From Levilinea sp. (lineage in GTDB: Bacteria > Chloroflexota > Anaerolineae > Anaerolineales > Anaerolineaceae), in contig JARKPO010000049.1 of the NCBI GenBank assembly GCA_029975215.1, positions 1 to 64,000 of the forward strand: a stretch of DNA of 64,000 nucleotides. The letters run 5' to 3'. Both the position numbers and the translations under genes were made by a program. Position 1 is the stretch's first letter. Each line of letters starts with the position of its first letter. Below, in pieces: positions 1-8,423 of this stretch. The notes beneath the pieces were generated by a model. It was given only the letters and a program-made list of their open reading frames with translations, did no database searches and was not told the DNA's origin.

Positions 1-833
1 AGGTGATCCGTCAGCAGCCAGTTCAGCGTGTCGGTCCCGTTGGCTTGCGTTCGCACGGCGATAGGCTGCCCGCCAAAGGGGTAATACTTCTGGATGCGGG
101 TCTCCTCACCGCTCACCCGCAGGTGGAATTGGCGGCTGACGTAATAGGTCACTTCGCCGTTTACGATGCTTTTCACCAGGGTTCCGTCCCCGTCATAGAA
201 GTACTGCGCCGATTCCAGCGGCGGCGGTTGTGGGGTGGGGGTGGGCGTTTCGGTCGGCGGCAGGTCGGGAGTTTGCGTCGGCTCCTGCGTGGGCGCAGCC
301 GTCCCGGTGGGCGGCAAGTCTGGGGTTTGCGTCGGCTCTGGGGTGGGCGTGGCCGTCCCGGTGGGCAGCGGCGTTAGCGTGGCTGTGGCCGTGGGTGTGG
401 GCGTCCTCGTCAAAGTTGGGGTGAAAGTGAAAACAGGGGCAGGCGTATCAAAATCCCCTCCCTGCGTCGGTGCAAATTGCAGGGCCATCACCTTTCGCTG
501 CGCCTGCCGCGCCGGAGCGCTGTTGGCTGCCATGCCCCCCACCGGTTCCACCCGGATCATCCGGTTTTCTCCGTCGTAGGTCAGCGTGTAAGCTGCGCTG
601 CCAATGACCCGCCCCACCTGGCTGCCGTTGAGATCATAGGTGTAGCTGTTTTCCCCCAGGCTGGCTGCGGCATGCGGGTGGTTGGCATCATAGGTAAACG
701 CCTTCGAAACCCCATTCAGGCTCTTGCTCACCATCCGCCCGTGCGGGTCGGCGTAGGAGAAGGTTTCGCTGTGGCTTGTCTGGCCGTTGACCGTCACCGT
801 CATACTCAGCAAGCGCTCCAGGGCATCATTTGA
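1..833 (-). pseudogene. Rhs/YD-repeat protein, 5'-truncated fragment, runs off left edge
   Basis: The reverse strand is open from 833 down to base 1. It encodes YD-repeat-like segments (for example YDLNGSQVGRVIG, LTYDGENRMIRVE), then a Thr/Pro-rich linker, then the typical Rhs core approach (YFYDGDGTLVKSIVNGE, YYPFGGQPIAV, NWLLTDH). Rhs proteins are large secreted or wall-bound shells with variable C-termini. An in-frame TGA at 834-836 ends the frame on its 5' side, and only a few YD units precede the linker, so the long N-terminal part is missing. ATG at 801-803 is the first good start, with weak ribosome-binding context. The 3' end lies outside the window. It is either a decayed gene or an orphan Rhs tip; the promoter at 915-943 points into it. 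Confidence 0.7.
256..363 (-). repeat. Two tandem 54-bp units in the Rhs Thr/Pro linker
   Basis: Bases 256-309 and 310-363 are near-identical 54-bp units. Both encode a linker of the type PPTGTA-PT-EPTQTPDL. The repeat stays in frame and so lengthens a flexible extracellular linker. Such units expand and contract easily by slippage. Confidence 0.7.
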
Positions 834-914
834 TCACTGGTTCTTCAGGGTTACGCGGCACTTTCTACTTTGTGAGTTTGCATAAAATTACCAATATCCA
901 CCCAATCGTTTATT

Positions 915-943
915 ACTATATTGCAATATTCAGAGGGTGTCAA
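915..943 (-). promoter_or_regulatory. Sigma-70-type promoter facing the Rhs fragment
   Basis: Read on the reverse strand, TTGACA (943-938) and TATAGT (920-915) are separated by exactly 17 bases. The surrounding 840-960 is AT-rich compared with its neighbours. The predicted transcript would start near 908, contain a short 10-codon reading frame, and then enter the truncated Rhs frame. The stretch 834-1004 holds no other gene. Confidence 0.65.
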
Positions 944-1004
944 GCATCCAAATCATCCATTTTCACTTCAAAGAGCCGTCCCCCAGCTGCCCCCGGCGGC
1001 CGTC

Positions 1005-3191
1005 TCAATCCTGGGGCATAAACAGGCGCGTCCACTCCGGCAGAGGGGGCGTCTTCCCCGCCGCCACCAGCCCCCGCCAGGTCTCGTCCGTCATGCGTTC
1101 CTCGCTGGGTAGGGCAAATTCATAATAACTGTACACCGCCCCCGCCCCCAGGCGGTAAGGCTCATCCGGCAAAATCACATAGATCAAGGCCGGATCGCCC
1201 ACCGCCTCTTCCAACACCCGCCCAATGCCCGTGGCCACATCCGCCACCAAAGCCGCCGGCTGATCCTCCAGGGCCGACGCGTGAACGTCCGCGCTGTCGG
1301 CCGCCGCCAGGGTCAGCGCCTCCAGCTCGCCGCCGAAGTAATAAATGCGCAGCCGCTCCTCCGGGCTCAGCGCCTGCCCGGCCAGCTCTTTTTCCGCGCA
1401 GGATTGCAGGAAACTCAGCAGGTCCATCAGGTTCTCCAGCGCGCCCAGCGAATCCACAGCCAGCCCGCGCTGCTGCAAACCGGTGCGGGTCATGTGCGCC
1501 AGGGCGTACAGACGCGCGTACACCTCCGGCACCGGCTCCACATACCCCTGGGCGCCCTCCTCCGGTTCGGCCCCGCCCATCTCGGCCATCACCTGCTTGG
1601 CGTACAGTAGGGTATCGTGCTTCAGCTCCGTATACGACCCCAGGGCCGTGTTCAGCTCCTTGCGCTGCCAGGCCGCCGTGCGCATATACGCCGGATAGCG
1701 CCCATCCTTGGGGGTCAGCAGCGGCTGAAAATTGTACAGCCAGCCCCAGTACACGTTTTGGGTCCAATCCTCCTGGCTCAAAGCCGCCACCTCCGCGCGC
1801 ACCTTGTCCATCTGGCTCAAATAGTGATCGTACTGGGTCTCGCCCATTTCCTCCAAAATGACCATCGCCTCCTGCGAGCCCATGGCCGCCAGCACATCCA
1901 TCCCCCGCGGCAGGTCGCGGCGGTTCTCAAAGCTGCCCACATTCTGCCAGATGAGTTGGCCAAAGATATATGCATCCAGGGTGAAGCGCTGCCCCATAAA
2001 GCGAAAGCCCTGGGTGGCCTCGTCCTGCTCCTCGCCCAGCCAGACCCACATGGAATTCACCCGCGGCGGGGGCAGCGCCCGGGCCGAGGCGCGGAACTGC
2101 GCCAGCCGGTCCGGGTCCGCCAGCGCATCCAGTCCCAGCGCATCGCCATACACCGCCCGCGCCGCCGCCCCGTATTCGTAAATGGACGGATCTTCGGCCT
2201 TGCCCACCAAAAAGCCGATCGGCTCGTAAATGGTCTTCCACAGATCCAGGTTGGCCCGCTCGCCGCTCTGCCCCTGCTGGGCAGCCAGGGTGATGAGTAG
2301 GGCGCGCTGGGTCTCCAGCTCGGAGCGCAGCCGGAAGGTCATGCGCCCGTACCACATCATCGCCCGAAAATAGCGTTCCATCTCCTTGCTGCGGGTGTAA
2401 TGTCCGCGGGGGATGTACTGGCTGTAATCCTCGAGGTATTCGCCGCCCGGCTCCCAAATGGGCGAAACCGCCGGTCCCTGGGCGGATTCAATCAGGGCCA
2501 GTTCGGCCTGCACACGTTCCTCGGCTTCCGGCGGGACGGCGGCCTCCAGCCCCAAAAGCCGCGCGGCCACACCAAAATAGGCCATATTGCCCAAAGCCGC
2601 CTCGCCCAAAGGTCCCCCGCGCAGGGTCTGGTATTGCTCCGCGCTGGCCGCCAGCATGCCCTGGGTTAACAGCTCCACATCCGGCAGGAACAGTTTCTCT
2701 TCCAAATCGCGCAGCAGCTTGCTGAACAGCAGGTGATACACATGCAGCACGGCATCCGCGGTGACGTAGATATGCCCGCCGGACTCATAGCGCAGGCGCT
2801 CGTACACCTGATAAAACTCCTTGTACGCCCCCGGCACCGGCGGCACCACCACAAAGCCGTGGGTTTGCAGCGCCTGGCGCTGAGCAGGGGTCAGCTCAAC
2901 CCCCGCGGCGGGCAGAATGCCATCCAGCGAGACCGGCAGGGTGTAGCTGGGGGGTGAAGCCTGCGGCAGCGTCACCGTCCGCAGGGGATATTCGGCAAAG
3001 GGCGGCGGGTACAGCTCCGCCGGATCCAGGGGCACGGCTTCGGCCGCGGCGCTGGGCGCCGCCTCGGGTGCTGCTGTCACCGTCACCGCCGGCTTGGGCT
3101 GCCCCCCAAACGGCAAATTGCAGGCCAACAGCGCGGTCAACAGCCCCACGCACACCCCCACCGTCCACATCCGCTTTGCATATGCGCTCAT
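1005..3191 (-). CDS. DUF3160 family lipoprotein
   Basis: A 728-residue secreted protein. The first 24 residues form a lipoprotein signal ending in L-L-A-C (Cys24), followed by an Ala/Pro-rich spacer of about 30 residues. From about residue 95 the sequence matches the DUF3160 family, including the characteristic stretch around 141-155 (IYVTADAVLHVYH) and many Trp/Tyr-rich helices. The family's biochemical role is unknown to me; members are extracytoplasmic. The start overlaps the stop of the upstream gene (3188-3191, ATGA), so the two are translationally coupled. Family assignment is firm; function is not. Confidence 0.85.
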   Translation of the reverse strand: MSAYAKRMWTVGVCVGLLTALLACNLPFGGQPKPAVTVTAAPEAAPSAAAEAVPLDPAELYPPPFAEYPLRTVTLPQASPPSYTLPVSLDGILPAAGVELTPAQRQALQTHGFVVVPPVPGAYKEFYQVYERLRYESGGHIYVTADAVLHVYHLLFSKLLRDLEEKLFLPDVELLTQGMLAASAEQYQTLRGGPLGEAALGNMAYFGVAARLLGLEAAVPPEAEERVQAELALIESAQGPAVSPIWEPGGEYLEDYSQYIPRGHYTRSKEMERYFRAMMWYGRMTFRLRSELETQRALLITLAAQQGQSGERANLDLWKTIYEPIGFLVGKAEDPSIYEYGAAARAVYGDALGLDALADPDRLAQFRASARALPPPRVNSMWVWLGEEQDEATQGFRFMGQRFTLDAYIFGQLIWQNVGSFENRRDLPRGMDVLAAMGSQEAMVILEEMGETQYDHYLSQMDKVRAEVAALSQEDWTQNVYWGWLYNFQPLLTPKDGRYPAYMRTAAWQRKELNTALGSYTELKHDTLLYAKQVMAEMGGAEPEEGAQGYVEPVPEVYARLYALAHMTRTGLQQRGLAVDSLGALENLMDLLSFLQSCAEKELAGQALSPEERLRIYYFGGELEALTLAAADSADVHASALEDQPAALVADVATGIGRVLEEAVGDPALIYVILPDEPYRLGAGAVYSYYEFALPSEERMTDETWRGLVAAGKTPPLPEWTRLFMPQD

Positions 3192-3931
3192 GGAATCCTC
3201 CTTGCCTCATCCTCCGGCCAAACCGCCAGCCCCAGCGTCCCATTCGCCTGCCGCACCGCGCGCAGCCCCCCAAAGCGCCCCTCCTGCGCCGCGCGCAGCT
3301 GAAACCCAAAGCCTTCCCAGCCCCACACCGAAAGCCGCCAGGCGGGCTGCCCGGCCGCTTCGGCGTAGCGTCCTTCCAGCGCCGCCAGTTCCACCCGCCC
3401 GTCCCCGTCCAAATCCACCGCCGCCAGCGCGCGCAGCGGGTCAGCCAGGGGAGAGCCGGCCCACACCTCGCGGCAGCCGCGCGCCCCGCAGCCGATGAGG
3501 ATCACATGGCAGGAGCGGCCCTCAGCGTTGTGAAAGCCCGCCGTGCGGCCGGCGTTGGGCAAAAAAGCGTCCACCGGCCAGGGGCGGTAAGGCCGCCACA
3601 CCAGCAGGACCGCCTCCAGCCCGGGGCGGCCGTCCACGGGGGCCAGGGCCGCCTGCTGCACCTGCCAATCGGGCGGGGAAGCCCACAGCGCCCGCCCCGC
3701 CGCGCTGCGCAGGCCCGTGCGCCCCGCGCGCAGCCACAGCACCCCCTCGTGCCCGCCGCCGTCCAAATCGCCGTACCGTTCCGCCGTCAAGAATTCCGTG
3801 CCGGTCAGCCCCCCGTGCGCGCGCAGGCTTTGCCCCTCCAGCCGCCACAGCGTGCCCTCCGGCAGCCGCACAGCTCCCGTCAGCAGCAAAGCCGCCCCCA
3901 GCCACACCCCCACGCGCACCCCAAGCCGCAT
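3188..3931 (-). CDS. Secreted protein with FG-GAP/VCBS-like Asp-Gly repeats
   Basis: A 247-residue protein starting with a short signal or anchor segment (about residues 5-20). The body contains two Asp/Gly motifs of the FG-GAP/VCBS kind (GDLDGGGHEGVLWL and VDLDGDGRVELAAL), which in other proteins form calcium-binding beta-propeller blades. Only two clear blades are visible, so a full propeller is not proven. The start is ATG 3931, preceded by GGAGGGGCGG. It is the first gene of an operon with the DUF3160 lipoprotein, and an extracellular partnership is a fair inference. Confidence 0.7.
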   Translation of the reverse strand: MRLGVRVGVWLGAALLLTGAVRLPEGTLWRLEGQSLRAHGGLTGTEFLTAERYGDLDGGGHEGVLWLRAGRTGLRSAAGRALWASPPDWQVQQAALAPVDGRPGLEAVLLVWRPYRPWPVDAFLPNAGRTAGFHNAEGRSCHVILIGCGARGCREVWAGSPLADPLRALAAVDLDGDGRVELAALEGRYAEAAGQPAWRLSVWGWEGFGFQLRAAQEGRFGGLRAVRQANGTLGLAVWPEDEARRIP

Positions 3932-3954
3932 ATCTCCGCCCCTCCATAGGGTTA

Positions 3955-3960
3955 ATTGTA
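3955..3960 (-). promoter_or_regulatory. -10 element TTGTACAAT for the DUF3160 operon
   Basis: Reverse-strand TACAAT lies 24 bases upstream of ATG 3931, preceded by TTG. No convincing -35 box is seen. It belongs to the recurring GTAYAAT class seen elsewhere in the window and is back-to-back with the aarF promoter. Confidence 0.45.
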
Positions 3961-3996
3961 CAACCCTCTGCCGCGCAGCGCGCCCCCCGGCAAGGG

Positions 3997-4002
3997 TATA
4001 AT
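3997..4002 (+). promoter_or_regulatory. -10 element GGGTATAAT immediately before the aarF-like gene
   Basis: TATAAT ends only six bases before ATG 4009. Transcription would therefore start at or next to the start codon, giving a leaderless mRNA. No Shine-Dalgarno sequence is visible, which agrees. Confidence 0.55.
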
Positions 4003-4008
4003 CACGGT

Positions 4009-5670
4009 ATGGAACGCCGCCGCTACCGCCGGATTCTGTGGTTTTTTGCCCGCGTGCTCATCGCCGCCGCCTGGTGGGATATCTTCCTTCCGACGGTGGG
4101 GCTGCGCCGCCTGTCAGCCCGCGGACGGTCACAGCGCTACCGCCGCGCCGCGGCCGCCTTTCGCCAGCTGGCCGTGCAGATGGGCGGGGTGCTGATCAAG
4201 GTCGGCCAATTCCTCTCCGCCCGTCTGGATGTGCTCCCCCCGGAGATCATTCAGGAACTGGCCGATTTGCAGGATGAGGTGCAGCCCGAAGATTTCACCG
4301 AGATCCGCAGCGTGGCCGAAAGCGAGCTGCAGGCCCCGCTGGAAGAGCGCTACGCCTGGTTTGACCCCCAACCCATCGCCGCCGCATCCATCGGCCAGGT
4401 GCATGCCGCCCGCCTGCACCAGACGGATGAAAACGGCGAGCGCGAACTGCCTGTGGTGGTGAAGGTGCAGCGCCCGCGCATTGAGGCCGTGGTGAAGGTG
4501 GATTTATCCGCCCTGCGCGTGGTGGCCGGCTGGCTGCACCGCTACCCCCCGCTGCGCAAGCACGTCAACCTGCCCGCCCTGCTGCAGGAATTCAGCCAAT
4601 CGCTGTTCGAAGAGATCCAGTATCTGCACGAGGGCAAGAACGCCGAGACCTTCGCCGCCCATTTCGCCGGACGTGCGGATGTGCGCGTGCCGCAGGTGTA
4701 TTGGAGCCACACCACCCAACGGGTGCTGACCCTGGAGGACGTGCGCGGCATCAAAATCACCGACTACGCCGCCATCGAGGCCGCTGGCATCTCGCGCAGC
4801 GAGGTGGCGGTGCGCCTGTTCAACACCTACTTACAGCAAATTTTCGAAGACCGCTTCTTCCACGCCGACCCCCACCCCGGCAACCTCTTCATCCAGCCCG
4901 GCCCCCTGCCCGCCGACGGCAGCCCGCGCCCCTGGACCCTGGTGTTTGTGGATTTCGGCATGGTCGGCACCATCAGTCCCAACGTCCTGGACGGGCTGCG
5001 AGAAGGCCTCTTCGCCGTGGTCACCCGCGACGGAGCGCGCGTGGTGAAGGCCTATCAAATCCTGGGGGTGCTGCTGCCCAACGCCGACCTGGAGCTGCTG
5101 GAGCAGGCCAATAACCGCGTGTTTGAGCGTTTTTGGGGCAAAACCAGCCCCGAAATCATGGAGATGAAGTCCGAAGAGGCCATGCAGTTCATGGAAGAGT
5201 TCGGCGGCCTGCTCTACGAAATGCCCTTCCAACTGCCGGAGAATTTCATCCTGCTGGGACGCTGCCTGGCCATCCTCTCCGGCATCTGCACCGGCCTGGA
5301 CGCCGAATTTAACCTGTGGACTTCAGTGGCCCCCTACGGCGAGAAGCTCATGCGTTCTGAGGGCGGCCAAAATTGGAAGACCTGGCTCAGCGAAGCCGGA
5401 AAGATCCTGCAAACCGCGGTGGGGCTGCCCATGCGCGCGGATGCGCTCATCAGCCGCCTGGAACAGGGCAAGCTGGAGGTGCGCACCCCCGATTTGCGCG
5501 CCCAGTTGGCCCGTCTGGAGCGCAGTCAGCGCCGCACCGCCGCGGCGGTGGTCTTTGCCGCCTTTCTGCTCACCGCCGCCCAGCTCTATCTGGCCGGCAG
5601 CCTGCTGCTGGCCGGGCTGGCCGCCGGGGGCGCCCTGCTGGCCCTGATTTCGCTGCTGCTCTTCCCCTGA
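4009..5670 (+). CDS. AarF/UbiB/ABC1-family atypical kinase, membrane anchored
   Basis: A 553-residue member of the ABC1/UbiB kinase-like family. Visible motifs are the family-specific K-x-G-Q (Lys64-Gln67), the Ala-rich nucleotide loop AAASIGQVHAARL (about 124-136), the VVVKV strand lysine (about 152), the catalytic-loop counterpart HADPHPGN (285-292), and the metal-binding DFG (315-317). Two hydrophobic helices at the C-terminus (about 505-553) anchor it in the membrane. Known homologues support quinone or isoprenoid lipid metabolism by ATP hydrolysis. Here a menaquinone-type role would fit the MenA-like gene at 41 kb, but no direct link is shown. It is preceded by a near-leaderless promoter. 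Confidence 0.88.
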   Translation: MERRRYRRILWFFARVLIAAAWWDIFLPTVGLRRLSARGRSQRYRRAAAAFRQLAVQMGGVLIKVGQFLSARLDVLPPEIIQELADLQDEVQPEDFTEIRSVAESELQAPLEERYAWFDPQPIAAASIGQVHAARLHQTDENGERELPVVVKVQRPRIEAVVKVDLSALRVVAGWLHRYPPLRKHVNLPALLQEFSQSLFEEIQYLHEGKNAETFAAHFAGRADVRVPQVYWSHTTQRVLTLEDVRGIKITDYAAIEAAGISRSEVAVRLFNTYLQQIFEDRFFHADPHPGNLFIQPGPLPADGSPRPWTLVFVDFGMVGTISPNVLDGLREGLFAVVTRDGARVVKAYQILGVLLPNADLELLEQANNRVFERFWGKTSPEIMEMKSEEAMQFMEEFGGLLYEMPFQLPENFILLGRCLAILSGICTGLDAEFNLWTSVAPYGEKLMRSEGGQNWKTWLSEAGKILQTAVGLPMRADALISRLEQGKLEVRTPDLRAQLARLERSQRRTAAAVVFAAFLLTAAQLYLAGSLLLAGLAAGGALLALISLLLFP

Positions 5671-5683
5671 GCCGCAAATCATG

Positions 5684-5689
5684 TACAAT
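5684..5689 (+). promoter_or_regulatory. -10 element TGTACAAT upstream of the 5725 gene
   Basis: TACAAT preceded by TG lies just after the aarF stop codon. The following gene has a canonical AAAAGGAGG at 5711-5719, so this transcript would carry a normal leader. Confidence 0.4.
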
Positions 5690-5724
5690 AGCGGTACGCG
5701 CTGTGTGCAGAAAAGGAGGCCCCT

Positions 5725-6321
5725 GTGGATATCTTAGCTGTTGTGGAATTGATCATCGGTCTGGTGATTGGCTTTTCGGGCAAGAACATTTACAAAACCT
5801 CGCCCCAGTTGGGCGGGTTCATGATCGGCGGCCTGCTCACCACCATCCTGGTCATCACCTTCGTGGCGGCCTCACCGGTATGGATCCCCGTCGCCGCTTT
5901 CATCGGCGGCGGTCTGGTGGGCGCGCTCATCGCCGGGCCGCTCTACATGATCATTGTGGTCATCACCAGCAGCCTCTTCGGTGGGCTGGTGGGCGTGATC
6001 GCCGGCTTTTTCCTCACCCAGCAGGGCATCACCCGCATGGTGGTGGAGGGCATCTTCAACTTCTCCACCGACATCACCCCCGTTCAGCTGATGCTCATGC
6101 TGGTCTTTGGGGTGGCCTTTGGCGCGGCCTCGCTGCGCTTTGACGAATTTATGACCATGGCCTCCACCGGTTTCCTGGGGGCCTTCATCCTAACCACCGG
6201 CGCCGCGCGCCTGTTCACCCCCATGACCCCCCTGTTTACCGACAGTATCTTCCTGGTCTTCTTTTGGGCCGGCGTGGGCACAGCCGGCACCATCTTCCAA
6301 AACCAAACCGAGCGCGACTGA
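5725..6321 (+). CDS. Multi-pass membrane protein, unknown function
   Basis: A 198-residue, very hydrophobic and Gly-rich protein with about five or six predicted membrane helices and no recognisable catalytic motif. The start is GTG 5725, chosen because AAAAGGAGG ends six bases upstream; no ATG fits. It lies 54 bases after the AarF-like kinase in the same direction but seems to have its own -10 box. A strong terminator follows directly. I do not recognise the family. Confidence 0.7.
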   Translation: MDILAVVELIIGLVIGFSGKNIYKTSPQLGGFMIGGLLTTILVITFVAASPVWIPVAAFIGGGLVGALIAGPLYMIIVVITSSLFGGLVGVIAGFFLTQQGITRMVVEGIFNFSTDITPVQLMLMLVFGVAFGAASLRFDEFMTMASTGFLGAFILTTGAARLFTPMTPLFTDSIFLVFFWAGVGTAGTIFQNQTERD

Positions 6322-6344
6322 CCCGCTCGTCCCGCCGAATCAAA

Positions 6345-6384
6345 CCGCGGCCTCTGGGTATGCTCAGAGGCCGCGGTCGTTTTT
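6345..6384 (+). terminator. Rho-independent terminator
   Basis: A perfect 12-bp inverted repeat (CCGCGGCCTCTG and its complement, 6345-6356 and 6365-6376) with an 8-base loop is followed by TCGTTTTTT. It ends the 5725 gene and faces the convergent LRR gene. Confidence 0.9.
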
Positions 6385-6398
6385 TGCTTTGGGCCGGC

Positions 6399-6920
6399 TC
6401 AGCGCCGGATGGTCAGCCCGCGCCGTTCCAGGCGCGGAATCCACCCGCGTTTGATCTTGATCGTCCCCTGCAAATCCAGATAGGTCAAATGCGTCAGTGC
6501 CTTAATCGGCCTCAGCGCGCTTTCCGTCAGGCGGTTGCAAAAACTCAGGTTCAGCTCTGCCAGATGCGGCAGGCTTTTCAAATGCGCCAGCCCCTCGCCG
6601 GTGATGTCGCACGAGCTCAGGTTGAGAATGCGCAGCTGCGGCAGATCCTTCAGATAGGCTACGCCGTCATCGGTGACATTGCGGTTTTCGGCCAACACCA
6701 GCGCGCGCAGGCTGGTCAGCGGCTTCAAATCCGCCGCCAGCTGCCGCAGGGTGCGGTTATCGATGCGCTGGGCACGTACCATCACCTCGACCCCCGGGTC
6801 AAAGTGAAAGATGCCCGGCCCCTGCCCGGCTTCCTGCCATTCATTGCCGGTCACCCCCGCCTGCCGGGTGTACACGCGCACCTCCAGCTCGGTTGAAAAC
6901 GAAGATCCTTGATCGTCCAT
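6399..6920 (-). CDS. Leucine-rich-repeat protein
   Basis: A 173-residue protein. Residues about 60-165 hold four or five leucine-rich repeats of the F-box/cysteine-containing type (for example LRALVLAENRNVTDDG, LRILNLSSCDITGEG, LAELNLSFCNRLTESAL). The first 50 residues are not repetitive. There is no signal peptide, so it is likely a cytoplasmic protein-protein interaction module. ATG 6920 is preceded by AGGAGGAGAAAGG. It stands alone between two hairpins. The partner is unknown. Confidence 0.8.
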   Translation of the reverse strand: MDDQGSSFSTELEVRVYTRQAGVTGNEWQEAGQGPGIFHFDPGVEVMVRAQRIDNRTLRQLAADLKPLTSLRALVLAENRNVTDDGVAYLKDLPQLRILNLSSCDITGEGLAHLKSLPHLAELNLSFCNRLTESALRPIKALTHLTYLDLQGTIKIKRGWIPRLERRGLTIRR

Positions 6921-6942
6921 AAAGCCTTTCTCCTCCTACAAT

Positions 6943-6973
6943 GATACCCCAGGTTTTCACCGCCTGGGGTATC
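6943..6973 (-). terminator. Intergenic hairpin, terminator-like without clear T tract
   Basis: A perfect 11-bp inverted repeat (GATACCCCAGG, 6943-6953, and its complement, 6963-6973) lies between the small hydrophobic peptide gene and the LRR gene. The reverse-strand bases after it are only modestly T-rich, so termination is plausible but not certain. Confidence 0.5.
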
Positions 6974-7016
6974 ACTTAGAATGGCCACCGCAGCCATTCA
7001 TCCGGAGGGCAAAGGG

Positions 7017-7175
7017 TTAGAAAATCAGATCCAGCAGGCCGCCCAGGATGGCGAACACCACCCCCAGGATCCCCAGCACAATGCCCAACACCGCGCCGAT
7101 CAGCCCGAACACCAGGCCCAGGGTTAAAATCACAAACCCAAAGATCAAACCCAGCAAACCCAAGAGCAGTTTCAT
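7017..7175 (-). CDS. Small hydrophobic Gly-rich membrane peptide (52 aa)
   Basis: Starting at ATG 7175 the product is 52 residues, almost all Leu, Ile, Val, Phe and Gly. It forms one long or two short membrane helices with Gly-x-x-x-Gly spacing and a single Asp near the end. The start was chosen over an upstream in-frame ATG because AAAGGA sits seven bases before it. It is flanked by hairpins at 6943 and 7312, so it is probably transcribed alone. I do not recognise a family; a membrane-packing peptide is inference only. Confidence 0.6.
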   Translation of the reverse strand: MKLLLGLLGLIFGFVILTLGLVFGLIGAVLGIVLGILGVVFAILGGLLDLIF

Positions 7176-7311
7176 GTTTCCATCCTTTCTTTTTCCCAAA
7201 TTGCTGCAGCCGACCGCTGCAACACGGCCGTCCGTGACCACGCAACGGTTGTTTCACTTCTACAGGATATACGCACGCCTCGGCCAGAAGTTGCAGCTCC
7301 TCCGACGGAAT

Positions 7312-7350
7312 CAAAAAAGCCCCCGGAGGGCAGAGATGCCGTCCAGGGGG
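7312..7350 (-). terminator. Rho-independent terminator after the asparaginase gene
   Basis: On the reverse strand CCCCC-T-GGA pairs with TCC-GGGGG around a loop of about 14 bases, followed by CTTTTTTG. It lies 24 bases beyond the asparaginase stop codon. Confidence 0.8.
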
Positions 7351-7373
7351 TCGGGAAGTCAGGGGGTAGGAGG

Positions 7374-8315
7374 TCAAGGAACCTCGGTCCAGCGGCGGCG
7401 GGTGGCCACAAAGGTGCGCTCCACCTCCTGCGGCTCGCTCATCTCCGCGCGCATGTACACGAATTTGCCTTCGCTCTCGTTGGTAAAGCCCGCGGGTGTG
7501 CCCTGTGCATCCAGGGCGATGATGTTCATGTCGCTCAGGTAGTTTCCACCCAGCTCATCCAGGTCGCGCATGGCCTGCTGGCCGGCCTCCTGAACGCTCA
7601 TTCCCATTTTCATATACAGCACCAGGCTGCGCGCGGTTCCGGCACGAATGGCCATCTCGCCCAGCCCCGTGCAGGCTGCTGCGCCGTAGCGGTTGTCGGC
7701 GTAGCCGCCCGCGCCAATCAGAGGGCTGTCGCCCAGCCGTCCAGGGTATTTGTTAAACCACCCGCTGGTGCTGACCCCGCAGCAGATCTCGCCGCGGGCG
7801 TCCTGTGCCAAAAAGTTCACCGTGCCGCGTGAACGCACCGGGTCGGTGAGATACGCCACCCACGGAGCCAGATCCGCGCCGTTCTGCAGGCCGGCGGCGA
7901 TCTCCGGCGGCAGCAGGGCCTGTTTTTCTGCCCAAATGCGCTCCGCTTCCTCGGTCAGCAGCTCACCGCGCTCCGCCCCCATTTCTGCGGCAAAGCGCTC
8001 GGCCCCTGCCCCCACCAGCAGCACATGCGGCAGGCTTTCCATCACCTGGCGCGCCACGCTGATGGGATGGCGGAAACCGCGCAGGCTGCCCACCGCCCCG
8101 GCCATGCGGTCGCTGCCGCGCATGATGCTGGCGTCCAGCTCCACCTGCCCCAAAATGTTGGGCAGGCCGCCCAGACCCACGGAATGTTCTTCGGGGTTGT
8201 CTTCCACCAGGCGGATGCCCGTCTCCACCGCGTCCACGGCGCTCCCGCCAGCGCGCAGCACCTCCACCGCCGCCATTATGCCCACGCGACCGTTGCGGCT
8301 CGCCACCACAATCAT
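7374..8315 (-). CDS. Plant-type L-asparaginase / isoaspartyl peptidase (Ntn hydrolase)
   Basis: A 313-residue Ntn-hydrolase that hydrolyses Asn side chains or beta-aspartyl peptides. The family matures by cutting itself just before a Thr. Here that Thr is residue 165 in RGTVNF, equivalent to the GT site of plant-type enzymes. The downstream motif GRLGDSPLIGAGGYAD and the ACTGLGE segment shape the substrate pocket in relatives. The start at ATG 8315 is preceded by GGAGGT; a longer open frame upstream has no coding character. It could instead be a glycosylasparaginase, since the two are hard to separate from sequence. It is divergent from the LCP gene. Confidence 0.88.
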   Translation of the reverse strand: MIVVASRNGRVGIMAAVEVLRAGGSAVDAVETGIRLVEDNPEEHSVGLGGLPNILGQVELDASIMRGSDRMAGAVGSLRGFRHPISVARQVMESLPHVLLVGAGAERFAAEMGAERGELLTEEAERIWAEKQALLPPEIAAGLQNGADLAPWVAYLTDPVRSRGTVNFLAQDARGEICCGVSTSGWFNKYPGRLGDSPLIGAGGYADNRYGAAACTGLGEMAIRAGTARSLVLYMKMGMSVQEAGQQAMRDLDELGGNYLSDMNIIALDAQGTPAGFTNESEGKFVYMRAEMSEPQEVERTFVATRRRWTEVP

Positions 8316-8407
8316 GCAGCACCTCCATTGGATCCTTTCAAATGAGATCTCTCTCAGTATACCCCCAGGCCGCCCCGCCCCGAGGTGACAATTGGCCAAC
8401 TTTCGGG

Positions 8408-8413
8408 TACAAT
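8408..8413 (+). promoter_or_regulatory. -10 element CGGGTACAAT before the LCP gene
   Basis: TACAAT with the GGG extension lies ten bases before ATG 8424, so a very short leader is expected. TGACAA at 8386-8391 is a possible -35 box at 16-base spacing. Confidence 0.55.
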
Positions 8414-8423
8414 GCCCCTGCCT

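Noticed and set aside
36..579. Forward reading frames with Gly/Val-rich products at the left edge
   Set aside because: They are shadows of the reverse Thr/Pro-rich Rhs linker, not independent genes.
2954..3949. 331-codon forward frame opposite the DUF3160 operon
   Set aside because: It is Arg/Pro/Ala-rich and has no family features, and spans two overlapping reverse genes with good starts.
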